This document shows, one piece after another, positions 50,807-63,087 of a stretch of DNA of 64,000 nucleotides. The first letter of the stretch is position 1; each line of letters begins with the position of its first letter. A program made the translations under genes and the position numbers. The stretch spans positions 69,143,684-69,207,683 of the forward strand of contig NC_089982.1 of the NCBI RefSeq assembly GCF_036417845.1, read 5' to 3'. This stretch comes from Apteryx mantelli. Its lineage: Eukaryota; Chordata; Aves; Apterygiformes; Apterygidae. The notes beneath the pieces are model-generated. The model searched no databases and had not been told where the DNA came from. It saw nothing but the letters and a program-made list of their open reading frames with translations.

Positions 50807-50846
50807 ACGGGCCTTAGCCTTCCTCAGCGCATCCCTGCATACTCTG

Positions 50847-51730
50847 AATCACAGAATCACAGAATCACTGAGGTTGGAAGGGACCTCTGGAGATCATCTA
50901 GTCCAACCCCCCTGCTCAAGCAGGGTCACCTAGAGCACATTGCACAGGATTGCATCCAGGCGCATTTTGAATATCTCCAGAGAAGGAGACTCCACCACCT
51001 CTCGGGGCAACCTGTTCCAGTGCTCTGTCACCCTCACAGTGAAAAAGTTTTTCCTCATGTTCAGATGGAACTGCCTGTGTTTCTGTTTGTGCCCGTTGCC
51101 TCGTGTCCTGTCTCTGGGCACCACTGAAAAGAGTCTGGTCCCATCCTCTCAACACCCTCCCTTAAGATACTTGTACACGTTGATAAGATCTCCTCTCAGC
51201 CTTCTCTTCTCCAGGCTAAACAGGCCCAGCTCTCTCAGTCTTTCCTCATAAGAGAGATGCTCCAGTCCCCTAATCATCTTTGTGGCCCTTCGCTGGACTT
51301 GCTCCAGTAGTGCCACATCCCTCTTGTACTGGGGAGCCCAGAACTGGACGCAGTACTCCAGATGTGGCCTCACCAGGGCTGAGTAGAGGGGGAGAATCAC
51401 CTCCCTTGACCTGCTGGCAACACTCTTTCTGATGCACCCCAGGATCCCATTGGCCTTCTTGGCCACAAGGGCACATTGCTGCCTCATACTTAACTTGGTG
51501 TCCACCAGCACTCCCAGGTCCTTCTCAGCAGAGCTGCTTTCCAGCAGGTCAACCCCCAACCTGTACTGCTGCATGGGGTTATTCCTCCCCAGGTGCAGGA
51601 CCCTGCACTTCCCTTTGTTGAATTTCATGAGGTTCCTCTCTGCCCACCTCTCCAGCCTGTCCAAGTCTCTTTGAATGGCAGCACAGCCCTCTGGCGTATC
51701 GGCCACTCCTCCCAGTTTTCTATCGTCAGC
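50847..51730 (-). mobile_element. Younger 5'-truncated CR1 nested in an older CR1
   Basis: About 884 bp. The tail repeat (complement AATCACAG twice) starts at 50847, directly against host CR1 sequence. The 5' end is at 51726-51732 and begins at the RT motif C region, [12 protein letters not shown]. It keeps the second Asp codon, unlike the copies at 49.8 and 59.8 kb. It carries TGA at 51149-51151 in place of a CGA Arg codon. No clear target duplication is visible, as is usual for CR1. Same orientation as its host element. Confidence 0.88.
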
Positions 51731-52105
51731 AACGTTCCTATATTCCTCCCAAGCGGCCTGTCCCCCTTTCCACTTTCTGTATACTTCCTTCTTCTGGTTG
51801 AGTTTTGCCAGGAGCTCCTTGCTCATCCATGCAGGTCTCCTGCCTCCTTTGCTTGACTTCCTACTCATAGGGATGCACTGCTCTTGAGCCTGGAGGAAGT
51901 GATGTTTGAATATTAACCAGCTCTTTTGAACCCCCCTTCCTTCTAGGGCCCTCACCCATGGGATTCCTCCAAGTAGGTCCCTGAAGAGGCCAAAGTTTGC
52001 TCTCCTGAAGTCCAGGGTTGCGATCCTACTTGGTGCCCTGCCTCCTCCTCGCAGGATCCTGAACTCCACCATGTCATGGTCACTGCAGTTGACATCATGT
52101 GTCAA
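51149..52105 (-). pseudogene. Chimeric open frame across two CR1 copies
   Basis: A 318-codon frame reads from the flank and endonuclease/linker end of the older CR1 (to about residue 125, EEYRNV) straight into the RT motif C, thumb and C-terminal part of the younger insert (ADDRKLGGV onward). It stops at a TGA (51149-51151). It lacks the endonuclease catalytic core and RT motifs A and B. It is an accident of in-frame insertion; expression is unknown. Confidence 0.8.
51731..52093 (-). mobile_element. 5' portion of the split CR1 (endonuclease end and linker)
   Basis: It contains the C-terminal end of the endonuclease with the S-D-H block ([17 protein letters not shown]), then [64 protein letters not shown] and ends AAWEEYRNV at the insertion point. 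The 5' truncation is at about 52093, just before the Ser-Asp-His motif. It belongs with 48967-50846. Confidence 0.87.
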
Positions 52106-55100
52106 TTTTGCCTGTATGAATTTCTGATACCATTACTCATGGTTAGAGTTAAATAGGTAATAGGGGAAGAATTTCCCATAGGTTATCTTTTAACATTGCT
52201 TGTGTGAATCCAACTTGTGAAACATGAAATCATTCTAAAAATTAGGAAGTTTTGTTTTGATGAAAGACAAAAATTGTTTCAATATCAGACTTTTAAAACA
52301 CTTCCAAAGTTTTGGGTTTTTTTCTTTGTACAAGCCCTCCTCTACTACTCCCCTTCAAAATTACAAAACTTGAAAAAAACTTGAATTTACTATTAACTTT
52401 TTAATATAACTCATATGGAATTTATATCTTGACCAGCTGTATTCACTATTGTTCAAATGTTAATTTTAGGTCAAACACTCTAACTCTACGAATATCTAAG
52501 CAAAATTCACCTTACCAGAAAAAAACAAAGGCAAAATTTAAAACAACCAAAAAAATAAAAAGGATGAGACCACAACTAGGGTGAGGCAAAGGGATGAAAC
52601 AACAAAATGACTGGGGTTATGGCAAGCCCATGGTATTGATGTTGTGAAATGCTTATTATAACCTGAATATTTTGATTATAAAGCTTTGAGGGAGGGGATG
52701 AGCAGATGAATGCTGCTGTTAAAGAATTGATCAGAACTGAAGTAAGAGAGAGAGATTAAGAAAATAAGAAAGTTTTGGAAAAAGGCATAAGAAGCTGAGA
52801 AAAGAAGAGGAAGAAGACGACCTGTGATAGTAACAGAGGGCTAATCACCAGTGGAAACTGTGATGAGGAAAAAATGGCAAGTGCCCAGATTTCAGAGCTG
52901 GGTTTTATTGATGAGATTAAGGGCTTAAAGGCATTTCTTGGCTCCTGCTCTTCTCTGTGTGGAGGCAGGACATCAAGCTAGTAGGCACAGATGTCAAGCA
53001 AGAGCCATTAGTTTTCATACTTGAAGATTTCACAGTCGTGCTCTTGTACTGTCATTTGTAGTCCATTTTCAGAATTTGACACTACCTCAGTTTTCTTTCA
53101 GCAAAACTTTCTTCCATCTGCTCACCAATTATCCATCCCATTTTAAAGCCATATGAAAGTATTGCAGTTCAGGTGTTAACCAGCTGTGCAGTAAGCCTTT
53201 CTGTTAACTTCACAGCCTGGCTGAGCACAAGATCTGTCTGTAAAACTCAAGTCCTACTCCTCGTTATTTCCTTTGGCACCTTATGCTCAAAGTCTCTCTT
53301 CCCATCCCCTACTGCAGATAACTCCATCCAGTCATACACCACTGAAAGGCCTAGTGTAAACATCTCTTTCAGTCATCTCCAGCCTTATGCCTCATACACA
53401 TTTATTTTCTAACTGACTGACTGGTAGCTTGTTTTGTACAGACCTGGTGCTCTGTAGGCTGATTTGTTGCATCTAAACACTTCATTTGGGACTAAACCCT
53501 TCACTGTCTCCTAGACAGGTAGTTGTATCACCTGTAATGAAGCTCACCTCCCTTAAATTGTCACCACAGCTTTAGATTTGGGTTCTTAGTTACAGAAACA
53601 AACTAATTCCTAATTAATTGATTGCTGGGGTTGTTCAGATACTGTGAGACATCTTCATAGCACAAAGTAGCTATAACATTATATCTTATTAAATTTTCAA
53701 GCATGGATTAATATGTTTCTGTGATATTATAATCCCTCTGTTTGCTTTGTCATGCTTTTAAAGCCTGATGAAATTATTTTATTCCCTTTGTACCATACCA
53801 AAACCCTGCATTCCCCCATTATCATTGCTACTAGAAAGCTGAAAAACTGCATATTTATGTAAAAAGGATCAATGTTTAAGATCAAAGCATCCCTGTATTG
53901 ATCACAGGACACTCTCTTCTGTTAGCATAATTAAATTAAATAATGTCACAGTCTTTAAAAGACAGCACTCACCAAAAGCTACCAAGCATGCTTCAGGTAT
54001 TTACTTTGATATCCAAATATGTCCTAAGGGCACACTGTTATCAGCCAGTATAGAATATTTCTCATATGTAAATAGGTGGACTGATGCTATAGCACCTGAA
54101 AAGTAATGAAAATGCACCCAAAAAGATAATTGATAGACCTGAAAGATAATTGAAAAAATATTTAAAAGTGCATTCACTATTGTTCTGATGGTCTTGGGAA
54201 CTGATATTAGTTCAATATGAATTCAAGGGCTGAATATTCTAGGAGACATGAACAGAACTGGATCAGAAATTCAATCTTTTTTTTCAACAAGGGAATTTAA
54301 AGGTATTGAAAATATATAAAGAAACTTAATTTAATAAATGCATGGGAAAACTGTCTGCAGGGTAGGACTGGGATAGATGGGATTCCAAGGTGCCATGAGA
54401 GTAAATAAAAAAAGGAAGTCATAAAGTCTTTCTTTCCGCTTCATGTTCATAAAGTGTGTAACTTGGCAGCAGTCTGTACGTAGACAAATATCAGGTCTAT
54501 GGCTGAGCTAACGAACACTCCCATGTGTTCCAATACTTCTTGAAGTAGTTTAAATGAAACTCTTGAAGCCATTATTCATTCCTTTTCCAGAAACAAGATC
54601 TAAAAATCCCCATATTTACTTATGGATAGTCCTATGACTGTCAGCAACATCTATCCTGTCAGGACAGCATAATGTATATTTGAACTGTTTAGTTTTAATG
54701 CTTCCTAGCTGTCTTGAGTAACAAAAGCTGAATTAGTGCTTGATGCCTCACATCTGAAATACATGGAAATGCTCCATCTGATTTCAGGGGAAGCTGGACT
54801 GCACTGTGAGGGAGGCCATACCTACACTGTGCTGCGTGATCACCCTTAGCACCTCTTCCCCATCCAGATGGTCAAGCTACAGCAGTAGCTTTTGGTCACA
54901 CAAGCCAGCAATGCAAATGTTGTTTCACAGTGCCTCCTGGTTGACGTGCCTCTGATTTTGTTAGCACTTCTCCCAGTAGGCTCCCAGAGCAGCCTCCATC
55001 TCCATACCCTGCCACCAACACACTTGTATGCCCAGGGGGCCTCTTCAAAAACTCTGCAATAATGGCACTACACTGATTTCTTGGCTGTGCTCCCCTAGGA

Positions 55101-58100
55101 ACTGTCCCCCCTGGGGGCAGCTTACACTCATCCTTCAGAGGAATGCCCTGTGCTACTCACCATCTGAAATGGCTACATCCCTAAAGGAAGCCAGATCTTG
55201 CCTTACGACTACAATGACAAGTGGAGGATCGTTCAGAAAGATCAGCATGATGGCCACAGCATCTGCTCTCCTCTTAGCCCATATCTGACAGCATGCCCTC
55301 CTGTCAGGGAGTCCTGTTCCAAAACCACAAAGAGCTCCAACAGTGCCAGGTGACCAAAATCTGCTTAGTACCTACTTCCATATGAACCTAAGACGACACT
55401 ATTCAATCACAGTGTGTCTTTCTATTCAGTAATATTAGCAGCTTCTGTCATCTTTGACCCCCAGCCTCTTCCATAAATGAGGGCAATCGTTACCTGCCCC
55501 ACCTTGTTCCTCTCTCTGACTTACTGGCATGGATGAGTCCAGTCATTGGCATCACTTTGAAAAAGGTACCAACTCTGCCTTAGCCGGCATGCAACAGCAC
55601 AGAAGAACACTGATAAGGAAGACAACTAAATTAAATTAATTGACATTGATTTAGAGTGTCCTTCTGCTGCCATACCATTTCAGTCTTTCCTACCTGGATT
55701 CATCCTGCTTCATCTCTTCATACTTTTCTGTCCAATTTGAAATGGGAAGCCCTGGAAAGAAGCAATATGGCATTCATATTTGCATGCAGTTTAGAGAGCT
55801 TACTAGTTACCAGTTGGCCTGGTCTGTTACTTATGTTAGAAAGACAGTCCAAAGTAATCTGGACCATCCTAAATTAGTAGGGTCATTTTTCTGAATTAGA
55901 CTCATAGTCTCACTTTGCTATTATCTTTCTGGCTCAGCAAACTTCTGACCGAGTCACCTCTCTTCATGTTCCTGGTTTCTCTATGGGTATGTTTTTAGCC
56001 TGGCCTTATTTCAGCCACTTTTGTCAGTCCACTCATATTCCATTCCCTAAGAAAATTGGATCTCTGTAATCCTAAGAAGGTGGACTTCTCAGGGCCCCAG
56101 TTTGAGCTAGTGGGCATCTTTTGGGGAGCTGGCCGACACTCAGCTTGATAAGCTTGGTATTGTTTTTACATAGATAATGTCTCTGCACTCATAGTCACAG
56201 TTATATGACAGCATTTGGTACCTCTGTCAGAAATGTGTCTAATGGACATAAGGAAACAAACATTTATTCACTTCTGGATTGGGATATTAGCAATATCACC
56301 ATGCAGCAGGTACGTCTATTTGGGAGTTTAGTTCTGTCAAAGGCTCTCTCTTTCACACCTCTTCAGAGTTTAGGCAGGTAGACTGGGACGCATCTCCAGG
56401 AGAAACTTCACAAATGTATTTGACACATACTTGCCCATATGGTGAGCTAGGTCATGTTCAGCTTAGGCACCTTTAGAATTAGCACATTGTCTAATTAGCA
56501 CATCTCTAAGACAAATGGATCAAAAAAAAAATCCCCCAGAAATAGCATTACATAAAACACTGGCATACTCCCCAGATGTCTGCTGAGGTTACTTCTAAGT
56601 TACTCCGTCTCATCACTGAGCTATTCCTACTTTTCTTTTTTTCCTCTCCTCTTTTCCTGAACCATTCAGGCTGCTAGGAAACACAAATATTGCTGACTAC
56701 AAGACTGCAGTTCTCTCTCCTGATAGTCCTTTAACTTACCAGTAGTCTAGTCATCATAGCCAGATAGTCCTTACATAGGAGAGCTGAAAAAGTCATGAAT
56801 TTGGTTTTGACAACTAAAAGGAAATAAGGAAAATATTGCTTCAGACAGCTTTCAGAAAAGTTCAGAAAATACTAAGGCAGCTGATTTGCTTGTGTCCCCT
56901 ACAGTCCATAAATCACTTCTGGTATTTAGTGTCTCTTCAGTGTCTGCTTTAATCCGTCTCCAAGGCCAGCTCTGGCAGTCTGTCTATGTTGGTCCTTGCA
57001 GAACACACCTGGAAATGTCCTGAATCCTAGGCAAACTCCTATACTCAGCTGAAGTCACTGGTGTTGCCACCATAGTCAGCCTGAATGAGAGTTGAATGAA
57101 GATTGCAGTCTCACTTGCTCCTGTGGCAGACATTATCAGAGTTCTTCGAGGAAAGCTCCCCAAAGCCTTATCAAAAAACAACCCCAAACCAAAAGCTACC
57201 TTTGGAGAACATTTGAAGGCTTGTTCCAATTCCTGCTTCCCAAACATGCTGAACAGCTAAGTTTAGCCTTGGGACTGTCATGGAGGGCACTATGTTGCAG
57301 AGTACATAAAAGTAGGAATTCCCTGCTGGATTGACTGCAGAAGACAAGGATCAGCTAAAGGAATATTTGAAGGCTATAGTTTATTTATTTATTTTTATTC
57401 TAAGGGATGATTTAAATGAGTGCCCTCATATTTTACTCAGTATAATAAGATTAGAAATTACTACCACCGTAGCAGTGCTGTGTAAGCCTGCAGTGGGGCT
57501 TCTTGCACCTCATGAAAAATACTTTCCCCACAAGTCCACACAGTGTCAGTGTTTAGGGCCATATCAGGTGTGCAGAGAAAATCATGGCTGCCATCAAAAA
57601 GAAGCTTCATTTTTACTGAACTGCAAATGCAGCTAAAGTGCTCCAAAAATGCTCTAATGATTTGAAGTGGGGAAGCAGCTGAGGCAGTTCAGCCTAGGAC
57701 ACTTCACAGGGACAACTTCTGAAAGAGCTGGTGGCCATAGCTCAAGTGCTGGGTATTGTCATATTGAAATCAAAGCCATTTTCCAGCTGATTTCAATGGG
57801 AAAAGGAGAAAATCCTTAGTTAATACTCAGGGCTTTATGAAAAAATTGTGTTCAGAATGAATCAGCAAAGAGAAAATAATAAAAAATTCCTCCAATTCTG
57901 AATAGAATTCATTTTTTCCTGCAAGAAGCTCAGACTCTAGAGAGAAAAAAGGAAACATTTAAATAAAAGCTTTTAAAATGATGAACAGAGGATGGTAAGT
58001 ATAATTTAAAAATGAAAAACAAAAGGCAGAAAGGAAAATTAGATTTAAAAGTAATACTCTAATTTGAAAGTGCATTTGTATACTTTTAAAGGTTTTTGCC

Positions 58101-59515
58101 CAGTTCCTTTGCCAGAAAACTATATTAGACATACCTGCATAAAATATATTTTCCCGTTTAACCAGTTTACAATGACCGCATTGATTTTCTAGTTCACCGC
58201 AAGGTTAAGTAATAAAATAAGCATACTCTAAATGTAATAATTCATCATTGTTATTTTTGTTAACATGTTATTACCAGTTATGTTTCTTTGGCTTTTTGAT
58301 TCTTGATATTGAATATGCCAACTGGAATAACAACATTTCAAAGTTTAAGAATAGAACGTACTTTTTTTCCCCTTAGTTTAGCGTTTCCTTTTTCCCAAAA
58401 TCAAAATGGATACAAACTAAAGGTAAAACAAATTGGTACAATATACAGTATTAATATTCCTTGGGAGAAATATTAAAAAAGGAAACAAAAGTTGATTAAA
58501 TTGTTTCACTAATAGAAGTTAAGCAAATAAAATTAAAACAGTGGTCAATTTGTAAGTAAGGTATCTTAACTGAGATGTTTAATCATTAGGTGGAATGTTT
58601 AAAAAAATGTATAATTCTTTCTGCCAACTATGATCCCCTTCCCCCAACGATTTTCCTCTCAAATGATTTGAATTCTTAATCGGACAGAGTGAAGAATAGA
58701 TGTAGAATGAAACTTACAGTAAGTGATATATACATAGAGAAAGAGAAGGAGAGAGAAAGTGTATATGACATATAACAGTATAATATATATATGCATAATT
58801 AGTCTGCCACAGACATCAAGGTGTTACTTTAAAACCATACTTTTTTGATGCCAGAAATTATACTCCATAGAGATGTAATTTGTCATTTCCTGAGGAAGTT
58901 TTTTGGCTGCAATTGAAGGGTCCAGTAATTAAAACACGAAATAAGTAACAAACTTTAAAGTAAAACTTGTTAAAAAGAGGTGTAAGTCTCTTTTCCACAG
59001 GTTTCCTGTCTCATCTTTGATGTCTGTTTGAGTTTCAGGAGAGACAGTAGTATAGAAAAGTACTGAGTATGTTAACACAGTTAAGTAGAGAACATAGTAA
59101 ATAAAGCGTTTTCAATCTTTTCAGGCTCAGGGCTTATCTGAAACACTTAAAATTACAGAGATGTTAAAACATACAGTATAATAAGAGCATTCTTACTTGC
59201 TCTTAAAAAGTACATCAGTTAACTCCTCAATCTCAGTAAATGCTTAGTCCTCCTAAATCCTCCTAAATCTATTATATTACTTTTCATGGTATTGAAGCCA
59301 GATGGAAATTTTATTTGCATCTGACCCTAAGGAACTGTTCTCCTTGCCACTGTAATTGACTAAATCTGTATTTTTCTTTGTTCCCTAAAACATCAGATTG
59401 TTCTGTGAACTATTTCCCAAACTGAAATGAGAACACTACACTGAAGCATACATGTTTGTGCACATGTTGACCTTTTATAGGTGTTTGATTTTGGGGTAAC
59501 ATGTGATGACAGCAC
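52094..59515. other. Gene-free intergenic sequence
   Basis: Mostly AT-rich with no exon or repeat family recognised. A purine-rich tract lies at about 52735-52830. A stretch at about 54780-55560 is visibly richer in G+C than its flanks, with weak open frames on both strands that I could not match to any family; it may be an old element or pseudogene. A TA-rich tract lies near 58725-58800. Confidence 0.5.
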
Positions 59516-60346
59516 ATGTTTGACACTGTCTCCCATAGCATCCTCATAGACAAGCTCAGGAAGTGTGGGTTAGATGAGTGGACAGTGAGGTGGATTGAGA
59601 ACTGGCTGAATGGCAGAGCTCAGAGAGTTGTGATCAGTGGCACAGAGTCTAGTTGGAGGCCTGTAGCTAGCGGTGTCCCCCAGGGGTCAGTCCTGGGTCC
59701 AGTCTTGTTCAACTTCTTCATCAATGACCTGGATGAAGGCACAGAGTGCACCCTCAGCAAGTTTGCCGACAATACAGAACTGGGAGGAGTGGCCGATACA
59801 CCAAAGGGCTGTGCTGCCATTCAGAGAGACCTGGACAGACTGGAGAGGTGGGCGGAGAGGAACCTCATGAAGTTCAACAAAGGCAAGTGCAGGGTCCTGC
59901 ACCTGGGGAGGAATAACCCCCGGCACCAGTACAGGCTGGGGGTTGACCTGCTGGAAAGCAGCTCTGCTGAGAAGGACCTGGGAGTGCTGGTGGACACCAA
60001 GTTAAGCATGAGGCAGCAATGTGCCCTTGTGGCCAAGAAGGCCAATGGGATCCTGGGGTGCATCAGGAAGGGTGTTGCCAGCAGGTCGAGGGAGGTGATC
60101 CTCCCCCTCTACTCAGCCCTGGTGAGGCCACATCTGGAGTACTGCGTCCAGTTCTGGGCTCCCCAGTACAAGAGGGATGTGGCACTACTGGAGCAAGTCC
60201 AGCGAAGGGCTACAAAGATGATTAGGGGACTGGAGCCTCTCTCTTATGAGGAAAGACTGAGAGAGCTTGGCCTGTTTAGCCTGGAGAAGAGAAGGCTGAG
60301 AGGAGATCTTATCAACGTGTACAAGTACCTTAAGGGAGGGTGTTGA
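59516..60346 (+). pseudogene. CR1 ORF2 reverse transcriptase, truncated and defective
   Basis: A 276-codon frame starts at the end of RT motif A ([13 protein letters not shown]). It keeps motif [11 protein letters not shown] and motif C as FADN (Asn codon AAT at 59771-59773 instead of the catalytic Asp). The downstream part is nearly identical to that of the copy at 49-50 kb. It ends at a TGA (60344-60346) where the 49-kb copy has CGA Arg. The same frame continues after the stop to AILCNVL at about 60562. It lacks motif A and the endonuclease, so it cannot act on its own. Confidence 0.87.
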
Positions 60347-60648
60347 GAGGATGGGACCAGACTCTTTTCAGTGGTGCCGAGCGACAGGACGCGAGGCAAC
60401 GGGCACAAACTGAAACACAGGCAGTTCTGTCTGAACATGAGGAAAAACTTTTTCACTGTGAGGGTGACAGAGCACTGGAACAGGTTGCCCCGAGAGGTGG
60501 TGGAGTCTCCTTCTCTGGAGATATTCAAAGCCTGCCTGGATGCAATCCTGTGCAATGTGCTCTAGGTGACCCTGCTTGAGCAGGGGGGTTGGACTAGATG
60601 ATCTCCAGAGGTCCCTTCCAACCTCAACCATTCTGTGATTCTGTGATT
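59517..60648 (+). mobile_element. Young 5'-truncated CR1 LINE
   Basis: About 1.13 kb, from the RT domain through the 3' UTR to the tail TTCTGTGATTCTGTGATT at 60631-60648. By eye it differs from the copy at 48967-50846 at only a few positions over their shared length. That implies recent movement, or closely related source copies. No evident target duplication. The left flank reads GCACATG before the CR1 sequence begins. Confidence 0.93.
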
Positions 60649-61674
60649 CCTTCAGTTAATGAATATGAAAGCATAAGCTTTCAGTAGATATCATTGTTCT
60701 ATCGAATTCAACATTTACATGAAAATCAAAGAAATACTGGTGGTTTAGAGTTACTGGGAATTACTAAAGTTTGGATTAAAAAAAAAAAACACTGATAGAA
60801 GTTCTGGGAAAGCCAACCAACCACCTTTTTTTGTTCTATACTGGGACAGTGTCCGGGTCCCCATTATGAGTGCTATTGTCTGCATCAGTCATGCCATAGC
60901 TCTACATTTAACAAAAATATAGTTCCAAAGGCTTAACTCCAGTATAAAGATCTGCTTGAAACAAATGAGTATTTGTGGTGTCTGCTGTGATCTTTTTAAG
61001 ACATCTGTAATAAATCAATATATGACATTTTTAATTGTGATTTTCAGGAATCCTTCTCCATAAATACTCTAATGTTGTAAGTGTCTGAGTTTCCTGAAGT
61101 TCTACTGAAGTCAGTAATGCAAAGCTTATCCTACTCCATTTTGAGCAGGGCATTAGTTAGAGGTTTTCTTAACACGAAAAATGCCCTGTGATAGAGGACG
61201 ACTACTATTTCTTGCAGTATTTAGTTTGACTGTAGTCACCTACTCTGAAAGTATTTGCCATCCCTGCTTAGCGTGAAAGATACATTTAACTTACTCCTTT
61301 TTTATTGAAAATTTGGGGCATGTAAGTGAAGCCAAAGTAACATCTAAGCTAACAAAATTTAGCGTCATCTATTTTTGCAGCTTTTATAAAGCAGCAAGAA
61401 AATTAGATTCAGGCTGTTACAGGTAGCTGATTTTCTATGGATTTGCAAATGGGGCTCATCTGGAAAACATGAGTCTCAGGGCATTTAGGCTTCAATACCA
61501 TGTTAATAGTGGAAAATTAGCAGAAGGAATTCTAGTCCAGCTTATTGACACTTCTCAGGCCAGCAATGGCCAATTTTTTTGATGTTGCATTTTGTTGCTT
61601 TGCAGTCTAGTAAACAATTCCTGTAAGATGCTTGGTCCTGGTTCTGTTCTCATTCATATTTATGTAAAACAAGG
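60649..61674. other. Gene-free intergenic sequence
   Basis: AT-rich, with an A-run near 60779-60789. No exon or repeat family recognised. Confidence 0.5.
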
Positions 61675-63087
61675 CCTGACAGGGATACCCATCTGCTGAC
61701 CTGACCTGTTGTCAAGGGAGATTTGTGGCTTGCCAGGGACTCACATTCAGGACATTATGGAAGACTGCAGAGGGCTTATCCAGCCTTTGGACTATTATCC
61801 CCTGTTGCTCTTCCATGTGGGCACTAATGACACTGTCATGGGAGACCTGGAAAATTATCAAGCATGACTACATGGCTCTGGGGAAATGGTCAAGGGCAAG
61901 GGGGCCCATGTATGTTCTCCTTAATCCTGTTGGGTTTGAGAAGAACTGGACAAATCCTGTGGATCAGTTGTTTGTGCAGCTGGTATTGGCGACAGGGTTT
62001 TGGTTTCTATGACAATAAGACTACTTCGAGGATCTACTAAAGCTTGGAACAGGTGGGATCAGCCTGACAAAGTGGGGCAAAAGTATCCTTGCTGATTGGC
62101 TGGCCAACCTGGTAAGGAAGTCTCTAAACTAGGAATGAAGGGGGAGAGGGAGAACGACCAATGATCAAGTGAGGAAGTAGTGGACAGGGTTGGCAACCAA
62201 AGGGTCTGGGGTGATGTGAACAGGAGGGATCTCCTAATCCATAAAACAGGGCTGAAGTGCAATAACCCCGAACATATGCATATAAATAAAGAAGTGCCAA
62301 CGAGACCCATTGTGGGGAAAGCTGTCATGCCCTTTCTAGGAAATCAGCATGGTGTGGTGCCTCTCTGAAGTTCCTGTACACTAACGCACACAGCACGGGG
62401 AACAAACAGGAGGAATTAGAAGTCTGTGTGCAGTTAATGGGCTACGATCTCATAAATATCACAGAGACATGGTGGGACAGGTCACATGACTGGAGTGCTG
62501 TGATGGATGAATATAGGCTCTTTAGGAAGGACAGGCCAGGAGGGCAAGGCTGGGGAGATGCCACTGATGTGAGACAGCAGCAGGAATGCATGGGGACCTC
62601 TGCCTAGGGATGGGTGAAGGACCAGCTGAGAGCTTATGGGTCAGAATTAGCAGGCAGAACAACATGGGTGACATTGTAGTGGGTGTCTGCTATAGACCGC
62701 CTGATCAGAAAGAAGAAATATTGAGGCCTCCTTCAGACAGCTGGAAGAAGCTTCACGTTCGCAGGCCCTGGTCCTCATGGGAAACCTTAACCACTCTGAT
62801 ATCTGCTGGAGGGACAACACAGCAGGGCACAAGCAATCTACAAGGTTTCTGGAGTGCCTGACGGAGAGGTGCTAATACTTTCAAACAGGAAGAACCGGTC
62901 AGGGGTCATGAAAGTCAGGGGCAGCCTTGGCTGTAATGACTGTGAGATGATGGAGTTCAGGATCTTGTGAGGAGGGAATACGGCAAAGAGCAGGATCACA
63001 ACCTTGGCATTCAGGAGAGCAGACTTTGGCCTGTTCAGGGACCTGGTTGGAAGAATCCTGTGGGATATGGTCCTGGAGGGAAGAGGG
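61675..63087 (+). mobile_element. CR1 LINE copy, ORF1 and endonuclease part (left of an LTR insertion)
   Basis: It begins inside ORF1, just after the position of the GDSL motif, with HLLTDLT-like sequence. LLLFHVGTNDT (G-x-N-D block of an SGNH esterase) lies near 61805-61835, FYDN near 62005 and WLANLVRKSLN near 62095-62130. ORF2 endonuclease follows: NKQEELEVCVQL near 62403-62435, ETWWD near 62465, GYRLFRKDRP-like near 62510-62530, RISRQNNMGDIVVGVCYRPPD near 62640-62705, DICWRDNTAGHKQ near 62800-62835, and FGLFRDLVG near 63025-63050. Several frameshifts, at least one shared with the copy at 35.4-37.5 kb. It resumes at 63870. Confidence 0.88.

Larger units (their letters stand above)
48967..50846 (-). 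mobile_element. CR1 LINE copy, 3' portion of a split element
   Basis: The 3' end is at 48967, with the tail octamer repeat (complement AATCACAG) and the 3' UTR. It then runs upstream through the whole RT region to the EN-RT linker, which starts [17 protein letters not shown] at about 50846. Its missing 5' side continues at 51731-52093, beyond a younger CR1 inserted in the same orientation. The linker sequence WEEYRNV / RVCRDALR is contiguous in CR1, so the two pieces form one element of about 2.24 kb. It is little diverged and therefore fairly recent. Confidence 0.9.
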
